A DNA stretch of 64,000 nucleotides from Taudactylus pleione (lineage: Eukaryota; Chordata; Amphibia; Anura; Myobatrachidae), in contig JAUIMM010000637.1 in NCBI GenBank assembly GCA_031769625.1, forward strand, positions 855,001 through 919,000, given 5' to 3'. Under the pieces are notes generated by a model. That model saw nothing but the letters and a program-made list of their open reading frames with translations. It searched no databases and was not told where the DNA came from. This document shows, piece by piece, positions 43,971-54,473 of the stretch. Both the position numbers and the translations under genes were made by a program. Each line of letters starts with the position of its first letter. The first letter of the stretch is position 1.

Positions 43971-44527
43971 GGGCCTGACTCAGCAAGGAACGCACGGATG
44001 CAGACACACGCACCTGGCCGCTGCGAGAATATGCTAATGAATGTATACGCACAGCAATCGCAGCACAAAGATGCAGACGCCCAGCCCTACATAATGCCGC
44101 CCCCTTTACCGTCCGCTAACGTCCGCACTGATGCGCAAGGCTGAGAAAACATCGGGAATATCAAGTAACATCGGATCCGCACGCAGACTAATGGTAGACC
44201 TGACCCTGCCGTAGGAGTTGAGAGACTTCCTGCATGCAGAGGGACGCCAGGCTGCGTCGAGCGTCTCAGTGGCTAATTCGTGCACGCCCCTGTAACAGGG
44301 TGCGAATGCACTGGCACGCCTGCGTTCGGCCGACCACTCCCCGTATTCACCCACAAATGGCACTTCCTGTCAATCACCTTTCCCTGGAACTGAGTTCACT
44401 GCGCTCACTTTTGCGGACACAGTGAGCGGTTCGCGCATTCGCACTGCGACCCAGATGCATGCGCAGACAGCGAACATCGGCCAATTGCGTGCGTCTGCAT
44501 TTGTGCGTTCCTTGCTGAATCAGGCCC
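43971..44527. mobile_element. Harbinger-like foldback element, TSD TCT
   Basis: It starts gggcctgactcagcaagg and ends ccttgctgaatcaggccc. TCT lies at 43968-43970 and 44528-44530. The terminal arms extend about 35 bp (aaggaacgcacggatgcaga against tctgcatttgtgcgttcctt). The matching half-copy is 26734-27150. Confidence 0.88.
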
Positions 44528-44708
44528 TCTGTCTGCTACTGTATTCAGCCTTCCTCTTTTAAAATTGTTATCTCATTTTTAGTTACATATGCAGTTTAGC
44601 CCTACTCTCTACAGGTTCTATTTGTTGCATCATCACATGAGGTTGTGTCTGCTATCTTGCCTGCCTAGTCACAGTCCAATTCTCTTTCTGCTATTTTCAT
44701 CAATCTGA

Positions 44709-45241
44709 GGGGCCTATTCATCATTACTAAAAACTCGATGGAGGTAATTAGGTTTAGAACTGGCATGGAGTTCTACCTAATTATTACTGGAGGAATTCAT
44801 CATTCCTTCTCTCTATACGTATCTATTCCAAAAAGCTGTCATTTTTGCGATGACAGCTTTTTTTGGAAACAGATACTTTTCCCTGCCTGCTCTAACTTAC
44901 CGCAGCTGTAATCAGTGCTGCGCATGCGCTGATACATCTATAAAAGCAGCGCATGCACAGCACTGCCTACAGCTGCGGGAATTGTGTCTCCGCCTCCACC
45001 CCTGTCCCCCACCTACCTGGCCACTGCAGCCACCTCCGGCTGCGGCTGCTGCTCTGACACTGTGTTCTCCCGGCAGAACACAGTAAAGGTAGAAAAAAAT
45101 AAAAAGGGTTTTGTTTTTTTTCTAAACTTTACTGTGTTCTACCGGGAGAACACAGTGTCAGAGCAGCATCCGGAGCCTGAGAAGCGACCAGAGTGATGGA
45201 GGGAGCCGGCAGAGGACTTGCCCAGCTGACAGCAGGTAAGT
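44709..45241 (+). mobile_element. Hairpin-rich element (ggggcctattcatcat end), right-truncated
   Basis: It starts ggggcctattcatcattac. It contains serial hairpins: aaaagctgtcat with atgacagcttttt; gcagctgtaatcagtgctgcg with its near-inverse; tgacactgtgttctcccgg with ccgggagaacacagtgtca (about 45055-45160). It ends at CAGGTAAGT (45233-45241). Relatives start at 47251, 53079 and 60799 and, inverted, end at 62813. Confidence 0.7.
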
Positions 45242-45281
45242 GTATCCCGCTGTACGGCACCTGAGAGTGGCGTATAGTAAC

Positions 45282-46650
45282 TAGGGATGAGCGGTTCGGA
45301 TTCTGTGGAATCCGAACCGCTCCGAACATCAGGGATCCGAGTCTACCCAAACGCTGTTCGGGTGTTCCCTGCCTGACTCGGATCCTCTCAAGAGTAGGGC
45401 ACTTGCAGTGAGAGCGGTCTGCCCGTAACAAACACACAGCCGCCAGTCTGTCTGACTCTCATTGGCTGCTGCGTCGTCCACAGAGGGAGCCGGCAGGAGC
45501 GGATGGCAGGAGCCGACAGCAGCGGTCACGGCAGGAGCGGGGATTCAGGTAAGTTTTTTTTTTCTTTGTGTGTGTTTAGGGGCTGCTACTGGGGGCAATG
45601 CAGCATAAGGGGGACTACTAAGGGGGCAATGCAGCATAAGGGGGACTACTAAGGGGGCAATGCAGCATAAGGGGGACTACTACTGGGGGAAAAGCAGCAC
45701 AAGGGGGACTATTACTGGGGGCAAAGCAGCACAAAGGGGACTACTACTGGGGCAATGCAGCATAGGGAGGACTACTACTGGGAGCAATGCAGCATAAGGA
45801 GGACTACTACTGGGGACAATCCAGCATAGAGGGGACTACTACTGGGGGCAATGCAGCATAAGGGGGACTACTACTGGGGGCAATGCAGCATAGGGTGGAC
45901 TACTACTGGGGGCAATGCAGCATGGGGACTACTACTGGGGGCAATGCAGCATAAGGAGGACTACTACTGGGAGCAATGCAGCATAAGAGGGATTACTACT
46001 GGGGGTAATGCAGCACAGGGGGGACTACCAGGGCCGCCATCAGGGGGGGACTGCGGGTACTGGAGTCCCGGGCCCGGAACCTGGCTGAAGGAGGGGGGCC
46101 CGCCAGGGCATGCCCGCTAACACTACTGCACAGCCTGCAGCCCGTGAACAGAAGAAAAAGGGCCCAGCCGCCGGGGCCGCTGCTACCGGCCGCCGATCCG
46201 GTCACCATAAATAGAGGAGGCAGCGTGCCCGCTCGGGATGCTCCTCCACCAACCTACATGATAGACACCCGCCTGCCCCCTATGGTCAATAAAGTTTTCT
46301 GGTATGAATTTGGCGCGCATGACATCATTAAGTTGCACTGCGCCGTTGGAGGGAGAGCCTGTGGTAGGAGGAGCCGCAGATCGAGAGGAGCTGGAGCAGC
46401 CAGCGTCTGCAGTGCTGGGGAAGAGGCAGAGAAGGAGGAATAAGGTAAGTGAAATCAAAAGCTGTGCACAGCGGGCAGAGACTGGATGGAAGGCAGAGAC
46501 TGGGTCTAATAACCTGGGGGGGGGGCTGCCTATTTTGTCAGTCCGAGGCCCCACCATTACTGATGGCAGCCCTAGGTACTACTACTGGGGGCACTGCATA
46601 GGGGAGACTACTCCTGGGGGCACTGCATATGGGGACCACTACTGAGGGTG
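45282..46650 (+). mobile_element. hAT element like 37950, with minisatellite, right end not found
   Basis: It starts tagggatgagcggttcgg with the same first hairpin as 37950 (gcggttcggattc / gaatccgaaccgc) and the ggatccgagtc block. It then runs through CAGGTAAGT (45546-45554) into a tandem array of gggggcaatgcagcataa plus gggactactactg (about 32 bp) at 45584-46028 and 46575-46648. No gcgcacatcccta terminus follows, so the right part is lost. Confidence 0.75.
46029..46574. mobile_element. Non-autonomous hAT element inside the minisatellite
   Basis: The termini cagggccgccatcag and ctgatggcagcccta are inverted. The flanks 46021-46028 (gggactac) and 46575-46582 (ggtactac) match in 7 of 8 bases. 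The array resumes after it, so it inserted after the array formed. The 46144-46443 frame shows no known domain. Confidence 0.82.
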
Positions 46651-46962
46651 CGTCATTAGACTGGCCTCCTATGTCAGCATCAGTACACGCAGTAATACTG
46701 ATTGGTGCGTCATTAGACTGGCCTCCTATGTCAGCATCAGTACACGCAGTAATACTGATTGGTGCGTCATTAGACTGGCCTCCTATGTCAGCATCAGTAC
46801 ACGCAGTAATACTGATTGGTGCGTCATTAGACTGGCCTCCTATGTCAGCATCAGTACACGCAGTAATACTGATTGGTGCGTCATTAGACTGGCCTCCTAT
46901 GTCAGCATCAGTACACGCAGTAATACTGATCGGTGCGTCATTAGACTGGCCTCCTATGTCAG
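46647..46962 (+). repeat. 57-bp tandem array, 5.5 copies
   Basis: Unit ggtgcgtcattagactggcc continuing tcctatgtcagcatcagtac, acgcagtaatactgatt. Starts lie at 46647, 46704, 46761, 46818, 46875 and 46932 (partial). The units are virtually identical. Because 57 is divisible by 3 and the unit lacks stops in two frames, both strands show repeated 19-residue frames; there is no independent evidence that they are translated. Confidence 0.95.
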
Positions 46963-47722
46963 CTTTTGAGCTCTGTGAACGCAACCACTTTCGACCGACA
47001 TGCCCGGGACACTCCCATAGGGCGACCCATCTCTGTGCGTGCGCTAAAACACCCCCCTGTGCCAGCCCAGGAATGGCCATTACATTTTCAAAACATTTCT
47101 CCCCGTGTGTGCCTGAAATTGAAACTGCGACTCTGTGCAGACACAAGCGACACGTATTTGCGGTGAGACTTAGACGCATGCGCAGTAGCAACAAAATCTC
47201 TCCACTACATCAGTAATCGGCATTGCATAGACCTCTGAATAAGGCACTGTGGGGCCTATTCATCAAAACATAATTATCACATGTGATAATTATGGTTTGA
47301 AGTGAACTCGCTGCGAGTTCAAACACAGTTTAGGAGGCATTCATTATAACTCCTTCATCATGCCTCCTTCATCATGCCTCCTGTTCTAAACCTTCATTCA
47401 TCATGCCTCCTGTTCTAACCTATCACCTCCGAAAAACTGCTGTTTCTACGAAGGAGGTTAGATTCGGCTGCGGTAGGGGATGATTAGGTTTAGGATGTGG
47501 GTTTTAGGTTTAGGGGTAGGGTTGGTGTTAGGATACTTACCTCCAGTTGTCGGCATTTTTATCTAGTCGGGATTACAACATCAGGGTTTTGTTGAACGCC
47601 GGCATCCTGAGCGCTGGCAACCAGTACCCAACCTGTGTAAACACCTGTTTTTACCAGCAATAGGGCTTTTCACCCTTTAATAAACACACCCCAAAGTATT
47701 TGGCAGTTTTGACCGCTAGATG
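46963..47722. other. Mixed repeats, no gene
   Basis: 47251-47460 starts ggggcctattcatc and holds the tataattatcacatgtgat palindrome region and a short tandem of ttcatcatgcctcc. 47463-47640 is a telomere-like block (gattaggtttaggat, ggtttaggggtaggg) ending tacttacctccagttgtcgg with gccggcatcctgagc. Confidence 0.6.
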
Positions 47723-48440
47723 CAGAGGCGGCACAAGGCATAGGCAAACTAAGTAAACGGCTAGGGCATTTGGGATGCCTAGGGGCATTCAAGCCTGACT
47801 ATGGCCGGCAGTTGGTGGAGGTTTGGGGCAGGCATTGAGGTATGGAGCACCTGCTACCGGTTGCTTTGCGTCCACCGTTTGCTGCTGCCGGGCCCAGACT
47901 GGAGCAGAGTAGCAGCGTGAACTGGGCTTCAACAAAAATGGCCGCTGGTCTCTGGAGGAGGACTGCTATGCATGCCCAGCCGTAGGAACTCCTCCTCCCA
48001 TGGGCCCTTGCTGAGTCTAGCAGGCTGAGCCTGCACTGACTCCCTGCAGCCCACCAGCGCCAGTGTGCAATAAGGAGGATTCAGCAGGAGCAGACACACA
48101 GGCAGCCAGACAGTTTTAAAAATAAGTGACTGTGTTATAAAAATATTTTGATTGAAGCAATGCTCAGCATCTAGTGAGGGGTGCTACGCTGACTGCTGTA
48201 AGGGGTGCTGGTACTGTGTGCTGGCCGGGTGAAGGGTGATTGGTGTTGGGTGTGATTTGTGCTGCTGTGTGAGGCGTGCTGTGCTGGTAGAGGGCAGAGG
48301 GGTTCTGTATGAGGGGTACTGTGCTGGATGAGGATTGCTGTGTGGCAGGGGGGTGATGGGTGTTGGCTGCCTCTGTCATCTGTGCTGCTGGGTGACAGGT
48401 GCTGTGGTATGAGACAGGGAGAGGGGTGCTGGGTCTGAGG

Positions 48441-48828
48441 CATACCTGCCGACATTCTGGCTGCTCCTTCCGGGAGGGAGCAGCCAGTTCGGCAGGACGG
48501 GGTGGGCGAGGCCGAGACAAGGGGGAGTGGCTGGTCGGGTGACGTCACTTGTGGGCGTGGCGGGGGCGTAGTCACGCGATCACGTCAGTTTGGCCCCGCC
48601 CCCACTACACAATGCCGATAAAATAGGCATTGTACAGCAGGGGGCGGGGCCAAAATTACGCGAATCGTGTCACCGCCCCCCCCCCGCTGCGGGGGTTACA
48701 GGGCTTATAGCGGGGGGGATAAGAGGGGTGAGCAGCAGCCGGGAGAATTGCCTGCCTTCCCGTGAGGTCGGGAGCGGCACCCGATTTTCGGGAGGCTCCC
48801 GACCAAATCGGGAGGGTAGGCAAGTATG
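48441..48828. mobile_element. hAT MITE (CATACYTGCC family), TSD GTCTGAGG
   Basis: It starts catacctgccgacattctgg and ends gggagggtaggcaagtatg. Exact 8-bp duplications GTCTGAGG lie at 48433-48440 and 48829-48836. This is the best preserved copy of its family here. Confidence 0.93.
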
Positions 48829-49055
48829 GTCTGAGGCAGAACTAGCGGGGGTGCAGCCAGTATATTGCACCAACCTGGGCCTGCCGCAATGAAGGGCATC
48901 AGTATAATGAGTCTGACCAATTCATTTTACGCTGTTCACCTCTGCGCCACGGGCTGTAACAAAGGTGGATAGTTGTATATTTTGTGCATTTAGCACGTGT
49001 TTCTTTAACAATAAAAAATAAGCTGTTATTTTTGGTGTCCATGTATAAACACTAA

Positions 49056-49568
49056 GGCCCTCATTCAGAGGCGCTCGCAAGAAGCGAGCGCTCGTTCTGA
49101 ATGAGGGCGGGCACTTCTTTTTTTTAGTGCGGCCTCCTGGTCGCTAGTTAAGCTGTGGGTTACCACCCACAGCTTTAGCGACTGACCAGGGTGTTGGTCG
49201 CGATGGTCAAGACCATCGGGGCTTGCGACGAGACCCTAAGGTTGGGTCCCAGCAACCGCAAGCCCCAGGGAGCTTCCTGCTCTGATCGAGCTGGAAGCTC
49301 CCCACTGACATAACTGCTGATGTCAGTGCGGCCGCCCACAAAACGGCAGGTGTTCCTTAAGGAACGCCTCCGTTTGTGCACCCACCCCGCCCCGCCCTGC
49401 CTGCAAAACGTGGCAAGCTGTCGATCAACATCGACAGCCGCCCCTTTTGTAGTGAACTCCGGAGCGAGAGAATTTCTCTCTCGCTCCGGGGTTTCGCGCG
49501 TGCACAGGGCCTTAACATCAACCCGGTTGCGAGCGCTCAGCGCTTGTGACCGGGTCTGAATCAGGCCC
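49056..49568 (+). mobile_element. String-of-hairpins foldback element, TSD TAA
   Basis: It starts ggccctcattcagagg and ends gggtctgaatcaggccc. TAA lies at 49053-49055 and 49569-49571. It is close to 8533-9048. Hairpins include ccggagcgagagaa with ttctctctcgctccgg (exact) and gtgggttaccacccac. Confidence 0.9.
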
Positions 49569-49658
49569 TAAGCTTGTTGGTGGGATTATCTGCTAGGGGG
49601 CACCAACAGAAATCTTGCCTAGGGCATCAAATTGTTTAGGGCCAGCTCTGGCTAGATT

Positions 49659-51046
49659 TAAATGGGCAGTAATATTAAATACAAAATCACTCCTAGTTTT
49701 GTATTAAATTTTATTGCCCCTTTAAATCCAGCATAAAAAATAGTGAAAACAAAGTTGTCGTGCTATCAAATCAAATGTAGGTGATATGCTCACCGGCAAA
49801 GTAAGAATAAACAGAATATAATATAACACACGTCACAAAACAAACTATAAAACAATGTTCATATACTAGTATAATGATAAAAGATCTTCAGCACTGATGT
49901 ATGTTGCCAGAAATTCATCTTATTAAATGTCATTCCAAGAACAGAAACTGAAGTATCAGACTCATATTCAACGATTTATCACCAGTTTATGTTCTATATT
50001 GCACAATCCAGAGTGTTTTGAACTAGCAGATTGTCAAATAAAGGTGTATTATTACATCTGGGTGTATTTCCACGCTGTTCCTGGTTAAATGTCAAGGGCT
50101 TATTGTACCAAATGAAAGTTACTATGGATCCTTTATGTAATTCGTATCCCACACATTCGAAGTGCTTGATGGTATTACGCTCAGATAAATTCATACACAA
50201 ACCTGTTTTAGGGAAACCCCAATAAAATGTGATAATAAAATAGTAGCAGTAAGTATGTCCATCATTATAGGATCCCCAATTTGAGGCTGATGTAATTAGC
50301 GGTTCTCTATTACGGTTTCACCCGTTGTTTCCAGTGAAGCTGCCGGCAACAGCAATACTGCAGTCTCTGTCCACCAGCTGCGGCTCGACTGCATAGTCAA
50401 CTGAAATGCCGCAGTCCTCAGTCGTGGATTCAGCTCGGCTGCTTACAATGCAGCTACAGCTACTGTATACAACGTGGTCTACGTCCACCAAATGCATCTC
50501 CGTAACACAGCCAAGAGCATTGACATTGTTTCCGTCTGCTCCAAATGATGGTTACTCAATCACGCAGTTCATTTCAAATCCTGATCGGCTGAATGGTCTT
50601 ATGCGGAGGTTGACTTTAAGTCTTGCGGCAGTGAGAGACCTGTATTCAGGGTGCTCAGTGTATAGCTGGTAGATGGCTAACATGTCTCTTTGAATGCCTA
50701 CAATCAGGTATATTAGATGGTGCTTATTTCCTTTCACTGGCAGCTATGAAAGAACAGTGGGGTTGGAAAAAAACAGGGAAATTTAAGTTTGAACCAAACG
50801 CTGTATTTCTTAAGTGTTGCGTTGGTGACCTTTATTGAAGAGGAAATGTTTGCTCCTAGGGAAAATACTGACATCAGGAAGCAATTATCTCTAGCAATGT
50901 GGACATTCTGTGTTGTAGCTGTACTGCTTACTGGCTGCGAGCAATTAATCTTCTCACTGATGTCACAGTGGCAGGTTAGGTACACAGGAAGAATGGCCTT
51001 ATTCCTACTTTGGATGATGAATAACATGTGTTTTAGCATTTTCATT
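49659..51046. other. No gene seen
   Basis: AT-moderate sequence without recognisable repeat ends. A ggcagtaatattaaatacaa / ttttgtattaaattttattg inverted pair lies at about 49664-49715. The frame at 50789-51076 (plus) contains a hydrophobic stretch but no known domain; I do not call it a gene. Confidence 0.5.
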
Positions 51047-51286
51047 ATACTCGCCTACTCTCCTGGAGACACCTAAATTTGGGGAAGAATCTCCTGGCTC
51101 CCGGTAAAGTGGGCAAATCCTCAGCATCCCACTTGCCAACCATAAAATGGGTGGGGTGTTGATGATGCGATTCCCATCGATGCTGCGCCCATGTCGGGAA
51201 TCTAGGAATCCTAGGGCAGGTTCGGTGTGATGCAATTCACCGTGCTTTGCTCTGGATCCACCCACCTGCCTTCTCTCCCGAACTGA
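51047..51286. mobile_element. Partial CATACYTGCC-type hAT MITE
   Basis: tatactcgcctactctcctg at the left matches the start of 12565-12856 and its relatives. The opposite terminus is missing, apparently cut by the insertion at 51287. Confidence 0.5.
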
Positions 51287-51748
51287 GGGCCTGATTCAGA
51301 GCCGGACGCTCTTTCAGAGCGCTCGCTCTGAATCAGGACGGCATTTTTTTTCTTTGTGAGCCGGCCTCCTGGCCGCTCGCTAAGCTGTGGGTGATCACCA
51401 TGACCATCGGGCTTGCGATGAGACCCTTGTGGTAGGGTCTCGTCCATCGCAAGCCCCAGTGAGCTTCCGGCTCTAATAGAGGCCGCCCCCAAATGGCAGG
51501 CGTTTCTTCGGGAATGCCGCCGTTTGGCCAGCCACCCCCCCTTCCCGCCTCCAAAATGGGGTGAGCTGTCAATCATAATCGACGGCCGCCCTGTTTTGGT
51601 GCAAGACCCATAGCGACAGAGCGCCCGTCGCTGGCCGGGTCTCGCACATGCGCACGCTGGAGCCGGCTCCGGCATATGCATGCGCAGTGGGGGACCATCG
51701 ACACCCTTGCGAGCGCTTTGCGCTCGCGAGTGGGTCTGAATCAGGGCC
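51287..51748 (+). mobile_element. String-of-hairpins foldback element
   Basis: It starts gggcctgattcagagccgg and ends gggtctgaatcagggcc. The flanks TGA and AGA match in 2 of 3 bases. It has fewer intact hairpins than 35464: the acccac arm of the cgctcgctaagctgtgggt hairpin is deleted. It is close to 62236-62704. Confidence 0.8.
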
Positions 51749-52173
51749 AGAGACTTTCCATAGTCGGCAACTTTGATTATCATCCAGACTTCTCTTTATA
51801 GTTAGAAAACCAGTGGCCTTTTGCTTATTGTATTGTATTGTACATAGTGGGTGATTCAGCTTGGGACGGAATTGCAAAGCTGCAATCAAGTAGCTTTGCA
51901 ATTCCACCCTTGTAAATATTCAAATGCATCAGGAGGTGTATGACACCCCCTGTATGACACCCCCTGCTGCATTTGCGATTCCAGCACTGCAACCAAGGTC
52001 GCAGACTGGGATAACCATTGCGATCATCGAGTGAGCCTCACCTTACTCAGGCTGGTCGGCTTGCGAAGCTAGGAAACTGCAGACACACCCCCGTTTCTGG
52101 GAACCCATGCAAACCCTGACCTCCCCTTAAATGCCTCTTTCTGTCAATCGGGCAGAGGCATAGAAAGGGCTGT
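51749..52173. repeat. Old repeat, no gene
   Basis: gtgattcagcttgggacgg at 51851 begins a diverged gattcag-like stretch containing a ggaattgcaaagctgcaatc region with its inverse and a tandem of gtatgacaccccct. No right terminus is found. Confidence 0.45.
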
Positions 52174-52654
52174 GGGCCTGATTCAGACCCGCTCGCAAGT
52201 GGGTTGATGTTGGCCCAGTGCGCATGCGCAAGCCGTCACTATGGGTCTCACTACAGAGGGGGCGTGCTGTCGATGGTGAGTGACAGCACGCCCCGTTTGG
52301 TGGGCGTGCCGGGGGCGTGGCTGGCTAGACGGAGCCGTTCCCATGGGAAAGCCTACCATCTGGGGCCGGCCCCACTGACATCACAAGTGATGTCAGTGGG
52401 AGTGCTTTCAGCTCTGATAGAGCCGAAAGCCCTCCAGGGCTTGCAGCAACAAGACCCTACCACAAGGGTCTCGTCGCAAGTCCGATGGTCGCGATGGTCT
52501 TGACCATCGCGACCATCTTTTTGGCCGCTCGCTATAGCTGTGGGTGGTCACCCACAGCTATGCGAGCGGCCAGGAGGCCGCTCTAAAAATGAAGAAGGAC
52601 GGCCGTGATTCCAAGCGAGCGCTCTGTCAGAGCGTCCGGCTCTGAATCAGGGCC
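52174..52654 (-). mobile_element. String-of-hairpins foldback element
   Basis: It starts gggcctgattcagacccg and ends gctctgaatcagggcc. The flanks TGT and AGT match in 2 of 3 bases. Hairpins include ctgacatcacaagtgatgtcag, gatggtcgcgatggtc with gaccatcgcgaccatc, and ggccgctcgctatagc with gctatgcgagcggcc. Confidence 0.82.
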
Positions 52655-53778
52655 AGTGTGCGATCATGTAGGATCAGTTCTGCACGTTTGTAGAACGGGT
52701 CCTGCGCAAGCGGAGATTCCCGATCATCAGGAATCTGCATTCAGCATTGCACTTGCGTGCAATGCTGGATTAGCCCCATAGATGTTATTGTACATAGATT
52801 AGGAAGACATCAGAAAGATGGGGGCTCGTCTAGAGTTGATGTACATCTGTATTTTGGGTAAACTACACATTTCCGTAGTCACACATGCACCAAAAACATA
52901 TATGCATATATCCATCTGCAGATTTAGACACATCTTACATTTGCACCTCTTTAGGTTATTGATAGTTGGGGCAGTCGGGTGGGGCTAATAAATAGAAACT
53001 TTTATGTTGCTAGGTCTAATGTAAGTAGTAGCATTTGTTCAATTATTTACCTGCTAATACTGCTAAATAAGACACTGGGGGGCCTATTCATCATCACTTA
53101 TTTTTCACATACTTTTGTGAAAAGTAAGTGTCGGGGCTATTCATCAAGGTCCGAAAAAACATTTTTTTTCGAAACATGATGGTGTTATTGAGCTCCACTC
53201 TGAGATGGCGTTCAGCCCCCGATAACCTTCACAGGCTGCTGTTTACACTGCAGCCTGTGAGGATGTACATGGCAGCCACAGCAGTGGGATCTATTCAGAT
53301 CCCTCCCTGCTGTGTCTGCACTGCGGACATGTGACCCGGGCTCACCGAAAGAAGTCAGGTGAGCCGGACTAAGGAGAAGGAGGGGGGCCGGGCACCCTCG
53401 ATGGGGGGAGAGGTTGGACACCCTCAGGGGGGGGGGGAAGGGGAACTGGTCATACACCCGCTGGGGGAAGAGGGTATCGTACACTCGCGGGGGGAGGGGG
53501 GGCCGAATCTAACACAAATAGCTCAGACACCTGAGCCATTTTTACTCCGTACAGGATCGCAGCCTCAGGCAGAGAAACGGGTGAAATATATCACTGAGAG
53601 TCAGGAAGCAGATTTGGCAGCATCCTAGCCACAAGGAAAGAGAGCGGCTGTGCTTAGTACGAGAAAGGTCATTACAACAGCTCCGCTGAGTTCTTACTAG
53701 CGAGCGAGGGCGCTGTTGGCGGTATCTGCGAGGCGCGTTTTGCATCTTCTGGTGGGGCCTTTTGACACCTATAGTCTG
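52655..53778. other. Foldback fragments and G-rich tract, no gene
   Basis: 53079 onward starts gggcctattcatcatcac, with cacaggctgctgtttacac / gcagcctgtg near 53230-53260 as in 60799-61280. 53400-53500 is G-rich (runs up to 10). No supported coding region. Confidence 0.5.
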
Positions 53779-54076
53779 GCCCATGGGAACGCCTACCGTC
53801 TGAAGCCGGCCCCACTGACATCACTAGTGATGTCAGTGGGAGTGATTTTGGCTCTGATAGAGCCAAAATCACTCCAGGGCTTGTGGCAGGGAGACCCTAC
53901 CGCAGGGTCTCCGTCGCAAATCCGATGGTCGCGATGGTCAAGACCATCGCGACCATCTTTTTGGACGCTCGTATATGCTGTGGGTGGTGACCCACAGCTA
54001 TACGAGCGTCCAGGAGGACGCTCCATTTTCATGGAGGAGGGCCCTGATTCAGAGCGTCCGGCTCTGAATCAGGCCC
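53779..54076 (-). mobile_element. Left-truncated string-of-hairpins element
   Basis: From gcccatgggaacgcctacc it carries the hairpins tgacatcactagtgatgtca, ggagtgattttggctct with agagccaaaatcactcc, gatggtcgcgatggtc with its inverse, and ggacgctcgtata with tatacgagcgtcc. It ends gctctgaatcaggccc at 54076. Confidence 0.82.
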
Positions 54077-54129
54077 ATTGTCCTCTAGCTTTCTCATTCT
54101 CAGCTGGCTGTGAGGGATTTGGAGGGGGG

Positions 54130-54473
54130 GGGAATTTGTTTATTATTTTTATTAGTCCGTATTGCAGCACACTAAGGTGATGGTGTTGTACATTTGGGTT
54201 TGTTTCCCTTTTTTTTGTTGCTTTCTGTGAATCTTTTTTGTTTTGGGGTCACCCTTAACCTTTAGACTTTTTTGTTCCCAAATCTTATGCTGTAACAACA
54301 GTCGTTTGGATTACTGATTTTACTCAAATATTTTTGTCTTTTACCTTTACTGATAATGGGACACCTCTATCATCTGCTTGTTCTATGTAAATGTAATATT
54401 TCATTTATTTGTTATACAGTATACTGCTGTAACACTTATTGCTTCAATAAAAATATATTTAAAAAAAAAAAAA
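54130..54473 (+). repeat. LINE-like 3' end with poly(A)
   Basis: A T-rich stretch without frames ends cttcaataaaaatatattt followed by a pure A run (about 54461-54473). The AATAAA signal and A tail suggest the 3' end of an L1-like or processed copy. No recognisable coding part is attached. Confidence 0.5.

Larger units (their letters stand above)
47723..49650. mobile_element. hAT-like element with two nested insertions, TSD gctagat(g/t)
   Basis: The termini cagaggcggcac and gggccagctctg are imperfectly inverted. The flanks 47715-47722 and 49651-49658 match in 7 of 8 bases. Removing 48441-48828 and 49056-49568 leaves about 1 kb of non-coding DNA containing gcctaggggcatt and tgcctagggcatc blocks in direct order near its ends. 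Confidence 0.75.

Noticed and set aside
46183..46557. Possible small protein antisense in the 46029 hAT element
   Set aside because: It shows no known domain, lies inside a non-autonomous element, and the frame is explained by GC-rich composition.
50734..51076. Candidate small gene with hydrophobic segment on either strand
   Set aside because: Overlapping frames on both strands with no recognisable domain and no supporting signals.
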